This document shows positions 8,952-17,655 of a DNA stretch of 33,504 nt, piece by piece. Made by a program: the position numbers and the translations under genes. The notes below the pieces were generated by a model. The model ran no database searches and was not told the origin of the DNA. It saw only the letters and a list, made by a program, of their open reading frames with translations. Origin of the DNA: Rhodovulum tesquicola (GTDB lineage Bacteria; Pseudomonadota; Alphaproteobacteria; Rhodobacterales; Rhodobacteraceae); NCBI RefSeq assembly GCF_024128855.1, contig NZ_JAMYDV010000026.1, positions 1 to 33,504 of the forward strand. Reading direction: 5' to 3'. The first letter of the stretch is position 1. Every line of letters starts with the position of its first letter.

Positions 8952-9805
8952 CACGCCACCTCCAGCCGGGCCTGAAGACATTGATGCCCCGAGGGCGTGC
9001 CGGTGCAAAGCTCGACCGCGCCATCCTCGGTGCGGGTGCCGATCAGGCGCATGTCCTCGTCGGCGAACATCGGATGCACCCCGCGGAACCGGAAGGCGCG
9101 CGGCGCACCGCCGACATGGCGCAGCCCCGCCTCCATCACCAGGCTGGCCTGCATCGGCCCATGCACGACAAGGGACGGATATTTCTCGACCTCACGGGCA
9201 TAGGGCAGGTCGTAGTGGATGCGGTGGGCGTTGTAGGTGGCCGCCGAATAGCGGAACAACCGCGCCTCGTTCACCACCACGCACTCGTCGAAGGCGGGCG
9301 CCTCGGGCAAGGGCAGTTTCCTGGGGGGCGTGAACGTCTCGGGGATGTCCAGGTAGACGATGTCCTGTTCTTCCTCGATCACCCCGCCCGCCGCGCCCTC
9401 GATCCGGTGGCCGACACGCACGAAGACCATCGGCCCGGTCGCGCCCTGCTTTTCGTCCACCGCCAGGATTTCCGAGCGTTTGTGCAACGCCTCGCCGATG
9501 GCGAACCTGCCCTCGAAGCGCAGCCGCCCGCCTGCCCACATCCGCCGCGAATAGGGCAAGGGCGGCAGGAAGCCGCCCAGCCGCGGGTGGCCATCGCTGC
9601 CAAGTTCGGACAGCGGCACGAATTCGGGAAAGGCCGCCCAGTGCCAGAGCGGCGGCATCGGCGCGCCGGGCGCGAGGTCGGGCACGGGGGCTGCGGCATG
9701 GCCCAGCGCACCGGCAAGCATCCCGGCCAGGTCCACCGTCAGGCAACCCGTCCGCGTCTCGGTCCGCCCGATCCAGTGCTGATGCGTCGCCTCGACCATC
9801 GTCAT
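8951..9805 (-). CDS. meh: Mesaconyl-C4-CoA hydratase-like protein (Meh; double hot-dog, HTD2/FAS1-like dehydratase)
   Basis: A 284-residue double hot-dog hydratase. The N-terminal half has a degenerate hot-dog with PLPYSRRMWAGGRLRFEG; the C-terminal half carries the catalytic text YNAHRIHYDLPYA followed by YPSLVVHGPMQASL, typical of the HTD2/FAS1-like acyl-CoA hydratases that include Chloroflexus Meh. Meh hydrates mesaconyl-C4-CoA to citramalyl-CoA. The gene overlaps the Mct-like gene downstream by one base, so the two are translated together. No citramalyl-CoA lyase gene is in view. The first ATG (9805) is used; one two codons later is also possible. A G-rich stretch lies before it. Annotation tools may call it a MaoC-like dehydratase. 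Confidence 0.8.
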   Translation of the reverse strand: MTMVEATHQHWIGRTETRTGCLTVDLAGMLAGALGHAAAPVPDLAPGAPMPPLWHWAAFPEFVPLSELGSDGHPRLGGFLPPLPYSRRMWAGGRLRFEGRFAIGEALHKRSEILAVDEKQGATGPMVFVRVGHRIEGAAGGVIEEEQDIVYLDIPETFTPPRKLPLPEAPAFDECVVVNEARLFRYSAATYNAHRIHYDLPYAREVEKYPSLVVHGPMQASLVMEAGLRHVGGAPRAFRFRGVHPMFADEDMRLIGTRTEDGAVELCTGTPSGHQCLQARLEVA

Positions 9806-9983
9806 GCGTTCTGTCCCCCCGACTTTGTCTTTCGTTCTGCTTCATGCTCTCGGGCCGCCCTTTCCCGGGCAATCCGGCGGTCGCGGCCGCGCGCCAAAGC
9901 TTGGGACCATGATATGGAGGTGTGCCCCCGATGATCAAGCGAACGCAGGTGAGGCAATGCGCCCAGCAGTCTCGCGGCGGAAA

Positions 9984-10006
9984 AATGCCGTGAACGGTGC
10001 GGCATT
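9984..10006. promoter_or_regulatory. Inverted repeat between the divergent meh and protease-nuclease genes
   Basis: AATGCCG (9984-9990) and CGGCATT (10000-10006) are perfect inverted arms around a 9-base centre. It lies about 70 bases before the protease-nuclease start and 180 before the Meh start, a plausible operator place. Confidence 0.3.
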
Positions 10007-10077
10007 CCCGGCTTGCCAGACCCCGAGGAGAAGGCTCAGGATGATCCTGCAACCCATAAGCAGCAGGAGCCATCCCC

Positions 10078-12057
10078 ATGCCCACCGCGCTTGGCAAGCT
10101 TCGCGGACGCGACACGCATTTCACCGAGGCCCTGGAACGGGCGCGCGACGTGCTGGACCATTTTACCCCGCCCGGCGCCGCGGGGACCGAAGCGGGCGAT
10201 GCGGGCTTCGTGACCTTCGAACTGGACGAAGCGATGGCGGGGCTTGACCGGGGCGAGGAGGAAAGCGCCTTTGCCACGCGCGGCGGCGCGGCGGTCGAGG
10301 CGATCGTGCGCAGCACGCTGCGGCCGTCCTTCTACATGTCCCGCGACAGGATCCTCAGCGCGCGCGAGGGGCTTTCGGACATCGCCCGGCAATTGATGGA
10401 GGGGATGGATCTCGATTTCGACGACCGCGACCTGTTCGAGGCGCAGCGCATGCTGGTCGAGACCCGGGCGATGGCGGCAGGGCGGCTGAACCTGTTCAAC
10501 GGCTTTCGCGAATATGCCGGGACTGGCTGGCTGGTCGATGACGGCATCGCGGTGACCAACCGCCATGTCGCAGAGCTTTTCGCGCGGCGCTGGATGGGCG
10601 AGGACTGGGAGTTCCAGGAGGGCCAGTTCGACCGCAGGATCGAGGTGCGGCTGAACCCGCTGGAACAGATCGACACGCCCGAGGATCCGACCCGCGCGGC
10701 CTTTGTGACCGGCATCCTCTGGGTCGCGGGCTCGGGCGAGCCGGACATGGCCTTCCTCAAGGTTCACGCGCCGGGCGCGGAACCGGTGCCGCTGGCCGCG
10801 GACCTGCCCGGGGCCGAGACGCCGATTTCGGTGATCGGCTATCCCGAACGCGACCCGCGCGACAATCCCCGGCATCTGATCGTGTCCTTCTTCGGCGACC
10901 GGTTCGGGGTCAAACGCTGCGCGCCGGGCCGGGTGATGCGGGCCGATGCCTGGATGCTGGAACATGACGCCTCGACGCTGGGGGGCAATTCGGGCTCGGT
11001 CGTGATCGCCACCGAAACCGGCGAGGCGGTGGGGCTGCATTTTGCGGGCGCCGCGCAGGAACGCAACGTCGCCGTCCCCTCGAGCACCGTCGCCGCGGCG
11101 CTGCGCCGGCTGAAATCGCAGATCGCCATGCCCGCGCTGGGGGGCGTGGCAGCGGATGCAGAGATCGAGACGAGCCGCGCGGATTTCGCCGACCGCGAGG
11201 GGTTCGACCGCGCGTTTCTGGGGGTCGAGACCGCCCTGCCCGGCCTTGGCGCATGGCAGGCCGATCTTGCCCCGGTCGCGGACGGCGGCACGGAATTGCG
11301 CTATGTGCATTTCTCGGTCTGGCAAAGCGCCTCGCGCAAGCTGCCGCTGCTGACGGCTGTCAATATCGACGGCGCCCGGCTGCGGCGCGTTCCGCGGCGG
11401 GGCACCTGGCGTCTGGACGGACGGCTTGACCGGGCGCATCAGGCAGGCAACGAGCTTTACCGCTCGAACCCGCTGGACAAGGGCCACATGGTGCGCCGAC
11501 TGGACCCGTGCTGGGCCGAGGACATCAATGACGAGGCGACGATCCTCAAGGCGCAGGCCGACACCTTCCATTATACCAATTCCGCCCCGCAGCACGAACA
11601 ACTGAACCAGCGCGACTGGGTGGGGCTCGAGGATTACATCCTCGATGCGTCGGAGGAATACGGCTTCAAGGTCAGCGTGCTGACCGGCCCGGTCTTCCGC
11701 GACGACGACCGGCGGCTGAAGAACCAGCCCGGCGCCGAGGATATCGCCATCCCGCGCGAGTTCTGGAAGGTGGCGGTTATGCGGCGGGCCGATGACGGCG
11801 CGCTGTCGGCCACCGGCTATGTGCTCAGCCATGGCGAGATCATCAAGGGCCTGACCGAGGCCGAATTCGTACTGGGCGCCTATGAAACCTATCAGGTGCC
11901 GCTGGCGCTGATCGAGGGGGCAACGGGGCTAGATTTCGGCAGGCTGAAAGAGGCCGATCCACTGCATGTCGCCGATATGCACGAGGCCGCGTTCGGCCGT
12001 CAGGTTATGCGCGTGCGCGGTCCGGGCGATCTGACGCTGGCGGCTACGCCTCGCTGA
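10078..12057 (+). CDS. Trypsin-like serine protease fused to a DNA/RNA non-specific endonuclease
   Basis: A 659-residue fusion with no signal peptide. Residues 1-140 are a helical, uncharacterised N-terminal region. Residues about 145-345 are a trypsin/HtrA-like protease with the triad visible: His163 in AVTNRHV, Asp223 in EPDMAFLKV and Ser305 in LGGNSGS. Residues about 405-640 are a beta-beta-alpha-metal nuclease of the EndoG/NucA family: DKGH at 467-470 (the DRGH motif, catalytic His470), Asn501 in TNSAPQ, Asn510 and Glu518, all matching Serratia nuclease positions. Both halves therefore look active. A good ribosome site (AGGAG, 8 bases) precedes the ATG. The 3' end overlaps the convergent lipase gene by 14 bases. 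An intracellular protease-nuclease fits a regulated, possibly self-cleaved, effector of conflict or cell death; that role is inferred. Confidence 0.9.
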   Translation: MPTALGKLRGRDTHFTEALERARDVLDHFTPPGAAGTEAGDAGFVTFELDEAMAGLDRGEEESAFATRGGAAVEAIVRSTLRPSFYMSRDRILSAREGLSDIARQLMEGMDLDFDDRDLFEAQRMLVETRAMAAGRLNLFNGFREYAGTGWLVDDGIAVTNRHVAELFARRWMGEDWEFQEGQFDRRIEVRLNPLEQIDTPEDPTRAAFVTGILWVAGSGEPDMAFLKVHAPGAEPVPLAADLPGAETPISVIGYPERDPRDNPRHLIVSFFGDRFGVKRCAPGRVMRADAWMLEHDASTLGGNSGSVVIATETGEAVGLHFAGAAQERNVAVPSSTVAAALRRLKSQIAMPALGGVAADAEIETSRADFADREGFDRAFLGVETALPGLGAWQADLAPVADGGTELRYVHFSVWQSASRKLPLLTAVNIDGARLRRVPRRGTWRLDGRLDRAHQAGNELYRSNPLDKGHMVRRLDPCWAEDINDEATILKAQADTFHYTNSAPQHEQLNQRDWVGLEDYILDASEEYGFKVSVLTGPVFRDDDRRLKNQPGAEDIAIPREFWKVAVMRRADDGALSATGYVLSHGEIIKGLTEAEFVLGAYETYQVPLALIEGATGLDFGRLKEADPLHVADMHEAAFGRQVMRVRGPGDLTLAATPR

Positions 12058-13411
12058 CGGCGAAACGGACATCGTTCTCGGCCTGCGCCCCGCTTGCAAA
12101 GCGCAGCAGGAACAGGCCGGGTTCGACGATGGCGGGCAGATGCACGGTCAGCCGGTTGATCCCCGGCCCGTCATAGGCAAGCGCCGTCTCGCGAAAGCCG
12201 CGCTCGACGATCCTCCCCTCGTCATCCACCCTGTCGAGGATGAAGCGCCCCTCGATCGTGGTCGCGGTCTGCTGATCGGCCTCGCCCGCGGGGGGCAGGA
12301 TCGACAGCGTGACCTCGATCGGCTCGCCCACCGGCTGCACCGGCTGGTCGATGCTGAGCGCGACGGTCATATGCGCCGCCTCGCCGCCCGCCAGTTCCAC
12401 AGGCGGACCGGCATCGGCCCCGAACAGCCGGAAGAAGACACGCTTGAACGGCACGCCCTCGAACACGGTGGAATGTTCATTGACCACCAGTTGCCGCTGG
12501 CCGATCCGGGGCAGCGCGCTGTAGATCGGCACCGTGCCGTCGCCGCCATCGGGCGTCTTGGTCATCACCGTCTTGCCGTGATCGGCCTGCGCCGCATCGC
12601 CCAGCGCCACGTTCACCCGCGTCACCGTCTTGTGGCCCACACCCGCGAAGTAGAAATAGCGCACATGGCCGGGCTGGTTGCCCTGCCCCAGAACGTCATG
12701 CAGTGCCCTTGCCCGCTCGACCAGCGCGGGCACCATGCCCAGTCGGGGCGCCATCGCGGGGTCATAGGGGTCGAGCGCGGCCAGATCGGCACTGGCCAGA
12801 TCCCAGATCGCCTGTTCGCCCGGCGCGGGGATCAGCTGGTAGCCCGAGGGATATTTCGGGTTCGCGGCCAGCCTGGCGAAATCGCTGCCCTTGATCCCCA
12901 GCGTGCTGTCCACGCCGAAGATGCGCGCCAGCGCCAGAGGCGCCCCCAGATGGGGCGAGGCCAGCGCCACGAAAAGGGTGATCTTGGGGAACCACGCCTC
13001 GTTCTCGAACCGCCCGCATTCGAGAAGCAACCGGCACAGAAGCCCGCCCATCGAATGGCCGACCAGCGCGATTTCCTCGGCACCCTCGTCATGCAGCGCC
13101 TGCAACCGGGCGGCCATGACATCGACCGTCTCGAACAGGTCGCGCCGCCAGTCATAGGGAAAATCGACATAGCGTTTCTGCGCCCCGCCCGGCGTATAGC
13201 CCGTCCCCGCCAGCAGGTCGCGCACCGTCGAGTAGAACCGGAAACTCAGGACGTTGTAGATCAGTTCCGTGGGCAGGACCGCGTCATCCTGCAACTTGTC
13301 GATGCGCTTGTAGCCGAACTTGGTTTCCAGCGGCGTCGGCGGCCAGACCTCCTCGGCGCCAAGCGCGAGCCTTGTCGCCATGATGCCGGGAACGAGAAAG
13401 GCGACTTTCAT
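12044..13411 (-). CDS. LCAT-like alpha/beta-hydrolase (putative phospholipase)
   Basis: A 455-residue protein related to lecithin:cholesterol acyltransferases and bacterial LCAT-like lipases. The opening KVAFLVPGIM is the oxyanion-hole strand; GHSMGG at 118-123 gives nucleophile Ser120; GGDGTVP (Asp291) and NEHSTVF (His313) complete the triad. The last 110 residues are a beta-rich domain that reads like a C2 or Ig-type membrane or adhesion module. The ATG at 13411 follows a strong GGAGG; the frame upstream to 13567 is not family sequence. There is no signal peptide, so it acts inside the cell unless exported otherwise. Tail-to-tail overlap with the protease-nuclease gene suggests the two travel together. 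Substrate unknown. Confidence 0.85.
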   Translation of the reverse strand: MKVAFLVPGIMATRLALGAEEVWPPTPLETKFGYKRIDKLQDDAVLPTELIYNVLSFRFYSTVRDLLAGTGYTPGGAQKRYVDFPYDWRRDLFETVDVMAARLQALHDEGAEEIALVGHSMGGLLCRLLLECGRFENEAWFPKITLFVALASPHLGAPLALARIFGVDSTLGIKGSDFARLAANPKYPSGYQLIPAPGEQAIWDLASADLAALDPYDPAMAPRLGMVPALVERARALHDVLGQGNQPGHVRYFYFAGVGHKTVTRVNVALGDAAQADHGKTVMTKTPDGGDGTVPIYSALPRIGQRQLVVNEHSTVFEGVPFKRVFFRLFGADAGPPVELAGGEAAHMTVALSIDQPVQPVGEPIEVTLSILPPAGEADQQTATTIEGRFILDRVDDEGRIVERGFRETALAYDGPGINRLTVHLPAIVEPGLFLLRFASGAQAENDVRFAVSEA

Positions 13412-13629
13412 GGAACTTCTCCTCCGATAGGATACATGCAGGGCACGGGCGGCCTCGGGGCCTGCGGACGGGGAAAAACCGGTCACTCGTTCCCGAAACG
13501 GTGCGGACCACGGTCTGGAGTATGCGGCGGTTACGGCAGCCGCGCAATGACGGCGCACAACCGCCACCCGTCGACAAACCGCGGGCCGATACCTACCTTC
13601 GAAGGCGAACCTTGAGGGAGGAAACCGAA

Positions 13630-14951
13630 ATGGCCGATGGAACTCAGAATGCGACCGCCACCCGCCGCAGCGTGGTGGTGCAAGGCTTCACCAACAGCGT
13701 GCTCGACCCCGACGCGCCCATGCTGGGTCCGGTCGAGGATGGCGGCACGATCATCGCCAATACCGCGCCGGCTGCTGGGGGCCGATGATCACGCCCAGCC
13801 TGCGCGGCGGGCACGAGGTGACGCAACCGGTCGCGGTCGCGGGGGCCGAGCCGGGCGACGCGGTCGCGATCCGGATCCGCGACATCACCGTGACCTCGAT
13901 TGCCACCGCCTCGGGCCATGACAGCTCGCCCGAGGGATTCTGCCTGGGCGACCCCTATGTCGCCGCGCGGTGTCCCACCTGCGACACGGTCTGGCCCGAA
14001 ACCCATGTCGAGGGGATCGGCCAGGACGCGGTGAAATGCGACACATGCGGCAACCCGGTCACGCCCTTCCGCATCGTGCATGGCTATACCGTCACCTTCG
14101 ACGAAACCCGCGCGGTCGGCCTGACCCTGCCGCAACCGGCGGCAGAAAAGATCGCGCAGGCGGCCGATCACTATTCCGCCCTGCCCGACGAAAGCCGCCA
14201 GCACTCGATCCTAGTCTATGCGCCCTCCGACATGCCGGGCGCGCTGGTCCGCATGCGGCCCTTCCTGGGGCAACTCGGCACCTGCCCGTCCAAGGCCATG
14301 CCCGACAGCCACAACGCGGGCGATTTCGGCGCGTTCCTGGTGGGGGCGCCGCACGCCTATGCGATCACCGCCGAAGAACTGGCGCAGCACAAGACCGATG
14401 GCCACATGGACATCGACGCGGTCCGCCCCGGCGCGATCCTGATCTGCCCGGTCAAGGTGCCGGGCGCGGGCCTCTACATGGGCGACATGCATGCGGGCCA
14501 GGGCGACGGCGAGATCGCGGGCCACACGATGGACGTGGCCGGCAGCGTGACCCTTCAGGTCGAGGTGGTGAAGGACTATCCCATCGACGGGCCGGTGCTG
14601 TTCCCGCTGGTCGAGGATCTGCCGCCCTTGGCCCGCCCCTTCACGGCCGAGGAAAAGGCCAAGGGGGCGCGGCTTGCCGCACAATGGGGCGTGGACCGGC
14701 TGGAGGAGGTCGCCCCGGTCTCGGTGATCGGGACGGCCGCGAACCTGAACGACGCCATCGCGAACGGGCTGGAACGCGCCGCGACCCTTCTGGGCATGAG
14801 TGTGCCCGAGGTCCGCAATCGCGCCACGATCACCGGCGCGATCGAGATCGGGCGCGCGCCCGGCGTGATCCAGGTGACCTTCCTCGCCCCGCTCGACCGG
14901 CTTGATGCGGTGGGGCTGGGTGGCTACGCGCGCGAGCAGTACGGCCTCTGA
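13630..14951 (+). pseudogene. Acetamidase/formamidase family gene with a one-base frameshift
   Basis: The frame from the ATG at 13630 (good AGGGAGG site) reads 52 residues that match the start of acetamidase/formamidase proteins, then runs into a stop at 13786-13788. The family text continues in another frame from 13785 (MITPSLRGGHEVTQP) to 14951. Adding one G in the run at 13769-13772 restores NTAPGCWGPMITP and a continuous protein of about 440 residues. Downstream parts look intact: a four-cysteine knuckle (CPTCDTVW ... CDTC) and the active-site region MGDMHAGQGDGEIAGHT. The enzyme would release ammonia from small amides. A recent pseudogene and a sequencing error in a G/C run are equally possible. 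Confidence 0.85.
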
Positions 14952-14957
14952 TCGGAC

Positions 14958-14992
14958 CGTCCGCGCGGGGGCGTCTTTTCCCCGCGCGGACG
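14958..14992 (+). terminator. Strong hairpin after the acetamidase gene
   Basis: CGTCCGCGCGGGG (14958-14970) pairs perfectly with CCCCGCGCGGACG (14980-14992) around a 9-base loop, seven bases after the stop. There is no long T-tract, but a 13-bp GC stem in this place is best read as a terminator or 3'-end stabiliser. Confidence 0.7.
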
Positions 14993-15041
14993 ACCCGCTA
15001 TAGGGCGCAGGGTCCCGTCCCGCAGAAGGAACCCGCTCCCC

Positions 15042-15440
15042 ATGCCAGACCTCACCCCGGAAAACGGCGATCCGGTCATCCGGACAATCGCCATGCCGGC
15101 CGATACCAACCCCTCGGGCGACATCTTCGGGGGATGGCTGATGGCGCAGATGGACCTTGCCGCAGGCAGTATCGCGGCGCGCGTCTCGCGCGGGCGGGCG
15201 GCGACCATCGCGGTCGACGGGATGCAGTTCCTGAAACCGGTCAAGGTGGGCGACGAGGTGACGCTTTATGCCAAGCTCATTGCGGTCGGCCGCAGCTCGA
15301 TGAAGATCGAGGTCCGCGCCTGGCACCGCCCGCGCTGCCAGGAATGGAGCGAACAGGTGACCCGCGGCATCTTCACCTTCGTCGCCATCGACGAGGACGG
15401 CAAGGCCCGGCCAGTCCCGCGGGACAGCATCGAGGCCTGA
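15042..15440 (+). CDS. YciA-like acyl-CoA thioesterase (hot-dog fold)
   Basis: A 132-residue single hot-dog protein. The N-terminal block MPADTNPSGDIFGGWLMAQM is the signature of the YciA/ACOT7 type (Asn23 and Asp27 near the active site), followed by AATIAVDGMQFLKPVKVGDEV, split here by positions 54-73, and a closing strand typical of these enzymes. It hydrolyses acyl-CoA to free acid and CoA in the cytoplasm and forms hexamers in known members. It sits alone after a terminator hairpin, 81 bases before the gene for a small membrane protein. Chain-length preference cannot be told from sequence. Confidence 0.9.
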   Translation: MPDLTPENGDPVIRTIAMPADTNPSGDIFGGWLMAQMDLAAGSIAARVSRGRAATIAVDGMQFLKPVKVGDEVTLYAKLIAVGRSSMKIEVRAWHRPRCQEWSEQVTRGIFTFVAIDEDGKARPVPRDSIEA

Positions 15441-15521
15441 GCCCGCGCGTCCATTTCTGTGGCCCCAAACGGGCGTAAATGCTACGCTTCGCGCGGGATG
15501 CCGTCAGGCAGGGGGGGCGCG

Positions 15522-15809
15522 ATGCCGGAGTTTCTGGAGCTTTATCCGTGGGTTGTCCTGGGCGTGGCGATCAGCATCCTGCTGCCGGTGTTGCGCAAGG
15601 CGCTGCCCCAGCCCGAGGGCAAGGCCGCCGGGCTTGAGGGGGTGTTGCCCAGGGTCTGGCGGGTAGCACGCCCCTATCTGGCGCTGGGGCTGTTTTCCTG
15701 TCTTGCCGGGCTGATCGTTCTGGCTGCCCTTGCCGACCAGATCACCCAGTGGAACGCGGCCCTTCTGGCCGGATATGCTGCGGACTCGACCCTGCAGAAA
15801 CTCAGATGA
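15522..15809 (+). CDS. Small two-helix membrane protein coupled to the subtilisin gene
   Basis: A 95-residue protein, not recognised. The ATG at 15522 follows a G-rich ribosome site; the frame can be extended to 15459 but those residues are not hydrophobic or ordered. Two membrane helices are visible, at about 5-23 (YPWVVLGVAISILLPVL) and 49-70 (PYLALGLFSCLAGLIVLAAL), with a basic linker between, then a tail GYAADSTLQKLR. Its stop overlaps the start of the S8 protease gene (ATGA), so the two are made together. It could anchor, inhibit or be cleaved by the protease; no direct evidence distinguishes these. Confidence 0.75.
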   Translation: MPEFLELYPWVVLGVAISILLPVLRKALPQPEGKAAGLEGVLPRVWRVARPYLALGLFSCLAGLIVLAALADQITQWNAALLAGYAADSTLQKLR

Positions 15810-16675
15810 CCGATGCAGCCTCCTCCTCGATCCGCGCCCGGGTCGAGGCGCAGGAGCTTTACGATCAGGGCTATCGCGGCCAGGGCGTGGGGGTGGCGAT
15901 CCTCGACAGCGGGTTCCTGCCCCGCAACGGCTTTGACCCGAGGGTGGTAGAGGAGCGCGACTTCACCGGCGAGGGGCACCCACGCCACAGCAGCAACTGG
16001 CACGGCAGCACGGTGGCCACCTGTCTTTCCGTGCTGGCGCCCGAGACAAGGCTGGGCAATTTCCGCGTGATCCCGGCCGAGGCGCCGATGCGGCGCGAGG
16101 ATGTGATCGCCGCCCTGGACGCGGTGGTGGCCGCCTTCCCGACATACCGCATCGCAAACCTGTCGCTGTCCTTCGCGCCCGACGGATGCCCGGACGCCTG
16201 CCCGCTCTGCCAGGCGGTCGAGCGGGCCTATCGGGCGGGGGTTCTGGTGGTGGTGGCCGCGGGCAATGAGGGGCCTGCACCCGACACGCTGACCTGCCCC
16301 GCGCGGGCGCATTGGGCGCTGACGGTCACTGCCACCCTGCCCGAGACGGTCAACGACTATTGGCGCGATCACCGCTGGGCGCGGATCTGGGCCCAGCATG
16401 TGACGGGCCGGTTCGGCAGGTCCTACGGGACGTCCTACAGCGCGGGCTACATGTCCGGACAGGCGGCAATGCTGTTCTCGGCCTTCCCGGAGGTCAGCGC
16501 CGACACGTTGCGTTTTGCCCTGCTCGAGGCCGCCCATGTCGCCGAATCCGAAGGTCGCGTGACGGCCAGCACGGCGCAGGCCCATGCCCAGCTTGCGCGG
16601 CTTCAGGGACTCGTGCGCATCGGCGCCATCGTCACGAAATCGAATGCGCTGTTTCCCGTGGTCGAGAAATTCTGA
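15806..16675 (+). CDS. Compact subtilisin-like (S8) serine protease
   Basis: A 289-residue peptidase that is essentially only the S8 catalytic domain. The triad is Asp34 (VAILDSGFLP), His66 (NWHGSTVA) and Ser210 (YGTSYSAGYMSG), with oxyanion Asn154 in AAGNEGP. There is no signal peptide or propeptide, so it is likely intracellular or held at the membrane through its partner. A cysteine trio (CPDACPLC, residues 128-135) is unusual for the family and could bind a metal or form disulfides. Start at 15806 is fixed by the ATGA overlap with the upstream two-helix protein. Proteolytic target unknown. Confidence 0.88.
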   Translation: MTDAASSSIRARVEAQELYDQGYRGQGVGVAILDSGFLPRNGFDPRVVEERDFTGEGHPRHSSNWHGSTVATCLSVLAPETRLGNFRVIPAEAPMRREDVIAALDAVVAAFPTYRIANLSLSFAPDGCPDACPLCQAVERAYRAGVLVVVAAGNEGPAPDTLTCPARAHWALTVTATLPETVNDYWRDHRWARIWAQHVTGRFGRSYGTSYSAGYMSGQAAMLFSAFPEVSADTLRFALLEAAHVAESEGRVTASTAQAHAQLARLQGLVRIGAIVTKSNALFPVVEKF

Positions 16676-16687
16676 TCCCCTGCCCGC

Positions 16688-16927
16688 TCAGAACGCCTTG
16701 AAGGTCAGCGTGGTCAGCGAGCGTTCGATGCCGGGGATGTCGAGCAGCCGGTCATTGATGAACTTGCCGACATCCTCGCCCTCGGGAATGTAGAGCTTGA
16801 GCAGGAGGTCATAGACCCCGCTGGTCGAGTAAAGCTCGGAATGCAGTTCGCGCAGCACGATATCCTCGGCCACCTCGTAGGTCTTGCCCGGCCGGCAGCG
16901 CAGTTGCACGAAGACACAGGTGGACAT
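16688..16927 (-). CDS. Stand-alone Lrp/AsnC effector-binding (RAM) domain protein
   Basis: A 79-residue protein equal to the C-terminal ligand-binding domain of Lrp/AsnC regulators, without the helix-turn-helix. The pattern is typical: VFVQLRCRPGKTYEVAEDI, then YSTSGVYDLLLKLYIPEGED and a closing IPGIERSLTTLTF. Such SraA/AsnC-domain-only proteins form decameric rings and may bind amino acids or modulate full-length Lrp proteins. The ATG at 16927 has GAGGAG at proper distance. It is divergent from hisB, which begins 137 bases away, so the two may share a control region. Confidence 0.85.
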   Translation of the reverse strand: MSTCVFVQLRCRPGKTYEVAEDIVLRELHSELYSTSGVYDLLLKLYIPEGEDVGKFINDRLLDIPGIERSLTTLTFKAF

Positions 16928-17063
16928 CTCTCGGCTCCTCTCGACGTCTGGGGCAAACCTATTGAGGCCGCCCCGCCCCGGCAAGCGGCAAAAGCCGCGC
17001 CCGGGGCTTGGAGCGCCGGAGGCCCCGGTGTAAGGGAAACGCGGACGGAGCAGGAGGCGCCCC

Positions 17064-17651
17064 ATGCGCAAGGCAAGCATCACGCGAAAGACGGCAGAGA
17101 CCGATATCGGCGTCGCGGTCGATCTGGACGGCAGTGGCGCCTACGACATGGCGACGGGCGTGGGCTTCTTCGACCACATGCTGGACCAGCTTGCGCGCCA
17201 TTCTCTGATCGACATGCGGGTGCGCTGCACGGGCGACACCCATATCGACGACCACCATTCGGTCGAGGATGTGGGCATCGCGCTGGGCCAGGCGCTGGCG
17301 CAGGCGCTGGGCGACAAGCGCGGCATCCGCCGCTATGGCGCGTGCCTTTTGCCGATGGACGATGCGCTGGTGCGCGCCGCGCTCGATCTCTCGGGGCGAC
17401 CCTACCTGGTGTGGAACGTCGACTTCCCGACCGCGAAGATCGGCAGCTTCGACACCGAACTGGTGCGCGAGTTCTTCCAGGCGCTGTCCACGCACGGGGG
17501 GATCACGCTGCATGTGGACTGCCTGCACGGGATCAACAGCCACCACATCGCCGAGGCCGCCTTCAAGGCCGTGGCGCGCGCCCTGCGCGAGGCGGTCGAG
17601 ACCGATCCGCGCAAGGCCGACGCGATCCCGTCCACCAAGGGGGCGTTGTAG
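17064..17651 (+). CDS. hisB: Imidazoleglycerol-phosphate dehydratase
   Basis: A 195-residue monofunctional HisB, sixth step of histidine synthesis (imidazoleglycerol phosphate to imidazoleacetol phosphate). The duplicated manganese-binding motifs are present: [27 protein letters not shown] and, in the second half, the [20 protein letters not shown] region. Length equals that of other monofunctional enzymes (190-200) and the phosphatase domain of the enterobacterial fusion is absent. Four bases separate the stop from the hisH start, so the two are an operon. GGAG lies just before the ATG. Confidence 0.97.
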   Translation: MRKASITRKTAETDIGVAVDLDGSGAYDMATGVGFFDHMLDQLARHSLIDMRVRCTGDTHIDDHHSVEDVGIALGQALAQALGDKRGIRRYGACLLPMDDALVRAALDLSGRPYLVWNVDFPTAKIGSFDTELVREFFQALSTHGGITLHVDCLHGINSHHIAEAAFKAVARALREAVETDPRKADAIPSTKGAL

Positions 17652-17655
17652 GGGC

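Noticed and set aside
9931-9993. 20-codon open frame (MIKRTQVRQCAQ) with GGAGG before it, upstream of the protease-nuclease gene
   Set aside because: Could be a leader peptide, but it has no run of regulatory codons and no attenuator structure; too short to support.
10036-11832. 598-codon minus-strand open frame
   Set aside because: Antisense shadow of the protease-nuclease fusion, which has intact catalytic motifs on the plus strand.
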